A stretch of 8,453 nt of DNA from GCA-003244245 sp035463315 (GTDB lineage Bacteria > Actinomycetota > Actinomycetes > Mycobacteriales > Pseudonocardiaceae). A program made the position numbers and the translations under genes. How positions within the stretch are numbered: the first letter of the stretch is position 1; the number at the start of each line of letters is the position of its first letter. Under the pieces are notes generated by a model. That model searched no databases, was not told where the DNA came from, and was given only the letters and a program-made list of their open reading frames with translations. This document shows, one piece after another, positions 5,484 through 8,453 of this stretch. The stretch is taken from NCBI GenBank assembly GCA_035463315.1, contig DATHTJ010000293.1, positions 1 to 8,453 of the forward strand. Reading direction: 5' to 3'.

Positions 5484-6525
5484 GGCCCACCGCCCCGGAG
5501 AGCGAGACCAGGCGCTGTCGCCGTGATCGCATGCCCTCGAGGAGGTCGCGTGCCGCGCCGCTGCGCACGGCCTGGTCGGCGGCGGTGATCGCCGACGCCC
5601 ATTCATCGTGGTGCCCGCTGGCGACGGCCAATGCTGCGGCGTTCAAGCAGACCGTCTGGGTGGCCACGTCGTTGGCCGCGCCGGAGACGACAGCCAGGAA
5701 GTGCTCGACCACCGAGCCGGGCTCCTCGACCGGCCGCAGGTCCTCGAGCGTGCCGGCGCCGGAGGTGAGCCTTCCGGGCCGCAGCCGCAGCTCGTCAGCG
5801 CCGTCGTTGGCGTAGATCACGTTGTCGGCGAAGCCGAGCAGCTCGTCGGCCCCCAGATCGTTGGTGCACAGCCAGATCGTGCGGTCGCCGATCGCCGCCG
5901 CCAGCCGCCGTAGCTCGGGCAGCGGCGCGTGCCCCGAGACACCGGTGACCTGGGCCGTCACCGGCAGCTCCGCGAGGAACGGCCCGAGTGCGTTGAGGAA
6001 GCGACCGAAGGGCCGCAGGCTCATCGGCAGGATGGTCCTGGCCAGCTGGGCCAGTGCCGTCGGGTAGACGAAGGGCCCGGCGAAGGCGATGCCGAAACGA
6101 TCCAGGGTGTCACTGGTGTGCTGGTAGGAGCTCGTCAACCCGACGCCGAGCCGCTCCAGCAGGTCGATCGACCCGCAGCTGCTGGCGTAGGCGCGAGACC
6201 CGGTCTTCACGACCCGGACCCCCATCGCGGCGGCGACGAACGCGGAGGCGGTGGAGATGTTGAAGGTCTTGGGCCCACCGCCGGTGCCCACGATGTTGAC
6301 CGAACCAGGCCAGCGTTCGGTCACGTCGGGCCGCCGCTCGTCGAGCGAGGCCACCATGTTGCGCAGCGTCTCGTGGTCGGGGAGCCGGGTGGCCAGTGAG
6401 GCCAGCAGCGCGACGGCTTGGGCGCGGTCCAGGCCGTCGTCGCCAAGCTGGTCCCAGAACGACCGCCAGGTCTCCCGCTCGATGCTGGAGCGCTGGTCCA
6501 GGAGCTTCGTGAGGACGTCGTGCAC
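5476..6525 (-). CDS. trpD: TrpD-like anthranilate phosphoribosyltransferase homologue, divergent
   Basis: This 349-residue member of the TrpD family (class with an N-terminal helical domain and PRPP-binding alpha/beta domain) normally joins PRPP to anthranilate. The PRPP site is recognisable: 'NIVGTGGG' (77-84; usually GTGGD), 'TFNISTASAFVAAAMGV' (87-103), K107, 'SSCGSIDLLERLG' (115-127) and the metal-binding pair D244-E245 ('GADEL'). Anthranilate contacts known in Sulfolobus TrpD are largely changed: 'KHGNR' is KTGSR (H107 to T, N109 to S), H154 is Y154, and R164 is T or displaced by one to R163. The 'LGPLTNP' segment is 'LGPFLAEL'. I chose GTG 6525 because AGGTGG lies eight bases upstream, partly over the carrier-protein stop; GTG 6537 is possible, and ATG 6627 is a shadow extension. 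It overlaps trpA-like by eight bases. Phosphoribosyl transfer to a nitrogen acceptor other than anthranilate is likely but unproven. Confidence 0.88.
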   Translation of the reverse strand: MHDVLTKLLDQRSSIERETWRSFWDQLGDDGLDRAQAVALLASLATRLPDHETLRNMVASLDERRPDVTERWPGSVNIVGTGGGPKTFNISTASAFVAAAMGVRVVKTGSRAYASSCGSIDLLERLGVGLTSSYQHTSDTLDRFGIAFAGPFVYPTALAQLARTILPMSLRPFGRFLNALGPFLAELPVTAQVTGVSGHAPLPELRRLAAAIGDRTIWLCTNDLGADELLGFADNVIYANDGADELRLRPGRLTSGAGTLEDLRPVEEPGSVVEHFLAVVSGAANDVATQTVCLNAAALAVASGHHDEWASAITAADQAVRSGAARDLLEGMRSRRQRLVSLSGAVGHG

Positions 6526-6529
6526 GGCG

Positions 6530-6793
6530 CTAGCCACCTGCCGTCGCGGGCTTGCTCGAGCCCTTGATGAACGAGTCGATCGCCAGGATGCTGCGGAAGT
6601 TGTTCGGGTCCAGCGCGGTGTCGTCAACCGACAGCTCGAAGTGGTCCTCGACCCAGGCGATCAGCTTCAGCACGCCGAGGCTGTCGATGACGCCGTCCGC
6701 CAGCAGGTCGTGGTCAACGCCAAGCTCGTGGGCGCTGACGTCGGGCAGGAACTCTTCGATGACGAACTGCTTGATCGTGTCGACGTGGCTCAT
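6530..6793 (-). CDS. Discrete acyl/peptidyl carrier protein
   Basis: This 87-residue free-standing carrier protein has S38 in 'DGVIDSLGVLKL' as the phosphopantetheine attachment site. It is acidic and helical, and ends in a short Ser/Ala/Gly tail. The 'GVIDSLG' context and the neighbouring stand-alone adenylation enzyme resemble carrier proteins such as CloN5, PltL and RedO, which hold an amino acid as a thioester while it is oxidised. It lacks the longer tail of fatty-acid AcpP and is therefore taken as pathway-specific. The ATG at 6793 has an excellent ribosome site (AGGAAGG, 6799-6805, five bases away) and overlaps the adenylation gene stop as ATGA. The strong site suggests the carrier protein is translated in excess of its partner. 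The next gene starts four bases after its stop. A holo-ACP synthase is not seen in the window. Confidence 0.95.
   Translation of the reverse strand: MSHVDTIKQFVIEEFLPDVSAHELGVDHDLLADGVIDSLGVLKLIAWVEDHFELSVDDTALDPNNFRSILAIDSFIKGSSKPATAGG
6534..6539 (-). promoter_or_regulatory. Ribosome binding site deciding the trpD-like start
   Basis: AGGTGG on the - strand lies eight bases before the GTG at 6525, across the end of the carrier-protein gene. The alternative GTG at 6537 lies within this motif and lacks an upstream site of its own. Confidence 0.6.
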
Positions 6794-8277
6794 GACGGCC
6801 TTCCTGTGGCTCGTGACAATTCATGGAGGCGGTCGACGGCGTTGCGGTCGACCTTGCCGGTGGAGGTCTTCGGCAGCGGCTCGTCGACGATCTGCATCGT
6901 TGCGGGAATGGCCGCCTGGGGAAGGCGCCGTGCGCAGTGCGCGCGCAGCGCAAGGCTGTTCAGCCCGCTGGACGGGGCCCGCTGCACCGCAGACACCAAC
7001 CGGCGGCCGGTGAGGGGATCGGGCCGGGCGACCACCGCTGCTTCCAGCACGTCGGGGTGCTCCAGCAGGACCTGCTCGACCTCGGCGGTGTTGATGGCGA
7101 CACCGCGCACCTTGACCTGGAAGTCGCTGCGCCCCACGAGAAAGACCCGTCCCTGGGCATCACGGCGGACGAGATCGCCGGTGCGGAAGTAGCACCGATC
7201 GTCGCGACCCTGCGGGTGGGCCACGAACTTGTCAGCGTGGCGGGCCCGGTCGAGGTAGCCGGCCGTCTGGAAGGGTGTCGACACGTAGAGTTCGCCGGCC
7301 CCAGGACCGTCCACAACGGCGCGGTCCGGGTCGACGAGCACGGTGCGGACCCCGGGCAGCGGATCACCGAGCGGGACCGGGGGGACGGCGGTGGTGTCGA
7401 CCTCGTAGAGGAAGCTGTCGTTGGTCTCGGTGCAGCCGTAGAGGTTGTAGAGCCGCGCCGTCGGGAACAGTCTGGGCAGCTCGGCGAGGGTGCGGTCGGG
7501 GATGGCGTCGCCGGTGAACATCACGTGCTCGACCGTGTCGAGCCGCTGGCCGAGCAGGAGGGCGGCGTCGAGCAGCAGACCGAAGAACATCGGCACTGCC
7601 TGGACGACGTGGACCTGGTGGCGCACCAGGAGGTCGAGCAGGTGGCGGCCGTTGGCCGCGTGGGCGGTGTCGACCAGCACAACCCGGCCGCCCTGCGCCA
7701 GCGTCGTCCAGATGTCCAGCAGGCACAGGTCGAAGTTGAGCGGGGCGTGGTTGAGCACCGTCTTGCCAGGCCGGATGTCGAACCTCGCGCCGGCCCAGCG
7801 GACGAAGCGGTCCACGGCGCCCCGGCCCAGCGGGACGATCTTGGGCAGGCCGGTCGAGCCGGACGTCGTCAGCATGAACGAGACGTCGACCAGGTGCAGC
7901 GCGCGGGACCGGGCTCCCTCGGGGGACGGCGTGGGCGTCGGCTCGTCGTCGGGGACCAGCACGTGCCGGCAACCGGCCTGCGCGAACAGGCTCGTCAGCA
8001 CCTGGTCGGCGAGGGCGGGCGAGGGCAGCAGGAAGCGCCGCCGCGACAGCAGGCAGGCCAGCACCAGGGCGACCGCGGCCGGCGACTTCGTGGCCAGCAC
8101 ACCAACCGGCTCGTCGGGCCCGAGATCGAGCTGCGCGAGCCGGGCCCGCGCCTGGGCAGCCAGGTCGAACAGCTCGCCGTAGGTGGTCTCCTGGTCGTGC
8201 CAGACCAGCGCCGGCGCGTCCGGTTGCCGATCGACGTGCGATCGGAACGCGTCGCAGAACCCGAGACCGTCAGCCAT
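6790..8277 (-). CDS. Stand-alone amino acid adenylation enzyme (ANL superfamily)
   Basis: This 495-residue free adenylation enzyme activates a carboxylate as its AMP ester and loads it on a carrier protein, presumably the adjacent one. Core motifs in order: 'TTSGSTGLPK' (137-146, A3), 'NFDLCLLDIW' (181-190, A4), 'NLYGCTET' (278-285, A5), 'YFRTGDL' (363-369, A7), 'GRSDFQVKVRG' (382-392, A8) and 'PKTSTGKVD' (469-477, A10) with lysine K475. D183, at the position that binds the alpha-amino group in NRPS enzymes, argues for an amino acid rather than an aryl acid. A manual eight-position code is D-L-L-Q-M-T-L-D plus S. The first three match the prolyl code of PltF/RedM-type enzymes; the rest do not, and D287 could favour an amino or other polar side chain. 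ATG 8277 overlaps the upstream MaoC-like stop by eight bases (ATGGCTGA); its own ribosome site is weak, so coupling is likely. Confidence 0.95.
   Translation of the reverse strand: MADGLGFCDAFRSHVDRQPDAPALVWHDQETTYGELFDLAAQARARLAQLDLGPDEPVGVLATKSPAAVALVLACLLSRRRFLLPSPALADQVLTSLFAQAGCRHVLVPDDEPTPTPSPEGARSRALHLVDVSFMLTTSGSTGLPKIVPLGRGAVDRFVRWAGARFDIRPGKTVLNHAPLNFDLCLLDIWTTLAQGGRVVLVDTAHAANGRHLLDLLVRHQVHVVQAVPMFFGLLLDAALLLGQRLDTVEHVMFTGDAIPDRTLAELPRLFPTARLYNLYGCTETNDSFLYEVDTTAVPPVPLGDPLPGVRTVLVDPDRAVVDGPGAGELYVSTPFQTAGYLDRARHADKFVAHPQGRDDRCYFRTGDLVRRDAQGRVFLVGRSDFQVKVRGVAINTAEVEQVLLEHPDVLEAAVVARPDPLTGRRLVSAVQRAPSSGLNSLALRAHCARRLPQAAIPATMQIVDEPLPKTSTGKVDRNAVDRLHELSRATGRPS
6799..6805 (-). promoter_or_regulatory. 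Strong ribosome binding site of the carrier-protein gene
   Basis: AGGAAGG on the - strand sits five bases before the ATG at 6793, the best Shine-Dalgarno match in the operon. It lies in the final codons of the adenylation gene, so high carrier output could come from independent ribosome entry as well as coupling. Confidence 0.7.
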
Positions 8278-8453
8278 CGCCGTCTCGCTTCCCTCCGCCG
8301 ATCGTGGCCCAGCCGCTCTTCAATGCCGGACCCTGCGGGGTCTTGCCGGAGAAGCGGACGATGCGGCCCTCGTCGTCGGGCTGGAAGGTGATGTCGAGGG
8401 GCTCCCCGGGGAGCACGGGCGAGGAGAAGCGCCCGCCGATGCCGCGGATCGCG
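8270..8453 (-). CDS. MaoC/hot-dog-fold hydratase-like protein, C-terminal end (cut by window edge)
   Basis: Reading the - strand from the right edge, 60 codons stay open until TGA at 8270-8272. The visible segment 'IGGRFSSPVLPGEPLDITFQ' matches the C-terminal strand region of MaoC-like enoyl hydratases/dehydratases (R-F-x-x-P-V-x-P-G-E-x-L). It is followed by a strand around 'IVRFSGKTPQG' and a Gly-rich end. The catalytic Asp/His of the family would lie upstream, outside the window, so activity cannot be judged. The stop overlaps the adenylation gene start by eight bases, placing it in the same operon. A hydratase or dehydratase for a carrier- or CoA-bound intermediate is the natural guess; a non-catalytic hot-dog partner is possible. 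Confidence 0.72.
   Translation of the reverse strand, partial: AIRGIGGRFSSPVLPGEPLDITFQPDDEGRIVRFSGKTPQGPALKSGWATIGGGKRDGDG

Noticed and set aside
1715..6525. Primary tryptophan operon of the host
   Set aside because: TrpB, TrpE and TrpG are missing in view, the order is atypical, unrelated carrier-protein genes are interleaved, and recognition residues are changed. Not fully excluded, because the right side is unseen.
6790..8277. Firm assignment of the adenylation enzyme as a prolyl-AMP ligase
   Set aside because: Only the first three code positions match, and the others differ by my manual alignment.
6823..8391. Long + strand open frame of 522 codons opposite the adenylation gene
   Set aside because: The antisense frame of a GC-rich gene stays open by codon bias. 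Its translation is low-complexity Val/Gly/Gln/Arg with no domain, while the - strand frame carries every adenylation motif.

Overview
The window is high-GC DNA with strong G/C bias at third codon positions, GTG starts, AGGAGG-type ribosome sites and overlapping genes. This points to an actinomycete such as Streptomyces, Micromonospora or a relative; the species cannot be told from this stretch. No rRNA, tRNA, CRISPR array, insertion sequence or phage gene was seen.

Layout. On the + strand, positions 3-476 hold the C-terminal part of an AraC-family regulator whose start lies left of the window. Everything else is on the - strand. From right to left: the C-terminal end of a MaoC/hot-dog hydratase-like protein (8270-8453, cut by the edge), a stand-alone adenylation enzyme (6790-8277), a discrete carrier protein (6530-6793), a TrpD-like phosphoribosyltransferase (5476-6525), a TrpA-like lyase (4668-5483), an EctC-like ectoine-synthase cupin (4297-4671), an acyl-CoA-dehydrogenase-family flavoenzyme (3147-4286), a TrpF-like isomerase (2428-3150), a TrpC-like cyclase (1715-2431) and an NmrA-like NAD(P)-binding protein (810-1661). 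A perfect 16-bp hairpin (768-804) closes this run. A small unrecognised ORF (439-735) follows and converges on the AraC gene. From 8453 to 1715 neighbouring genes overlap by 4 or 8 bases or are separated by at most 10, so they almost certainly form one translationally coupled biosynthetic operon. Its promoter and any further genes lie to the right of the window. No stretch over 300 bases lacks a gene; the largest gap is 736-809, which holds the hairpin.

How the genes may work together. Adenylation enzyme, carrier protein and acyl-CoA dehydrogenase is the known recipe for loading an amino acid on a carrier protein and oxidising it there, as in prolyl to pyrrolyl-2-carboxyl conversion. Here that trio shares an operon with four homologues of the anthranilate-to-indole steps of tryptophan biosynthesis (TrpD, TrpF, TrpC, TrpA), without TrpB, TrpE or TrpG in view, and with an EctC homologue lacking EctA and EctB. 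The four Trp homologues keep the core catalytic and phosphate-binding residues. By manual alignment, several residues that recognise anthranilate or its carboxylate in the classical enzymes are lost or changed. My main hypothesis is that a dehydro-amino acid made on the carrier protein replaces anthranilate and is built into a five-membered N-heterocycle (pyrrole-like) by phosphoribosylation, Amadori rearrangement, ring closure and retro-aldol loss of glyceraldehyde 3-phosphate. This is inference; plain duplication of tryptophan genes to supply indole is the main alternative.
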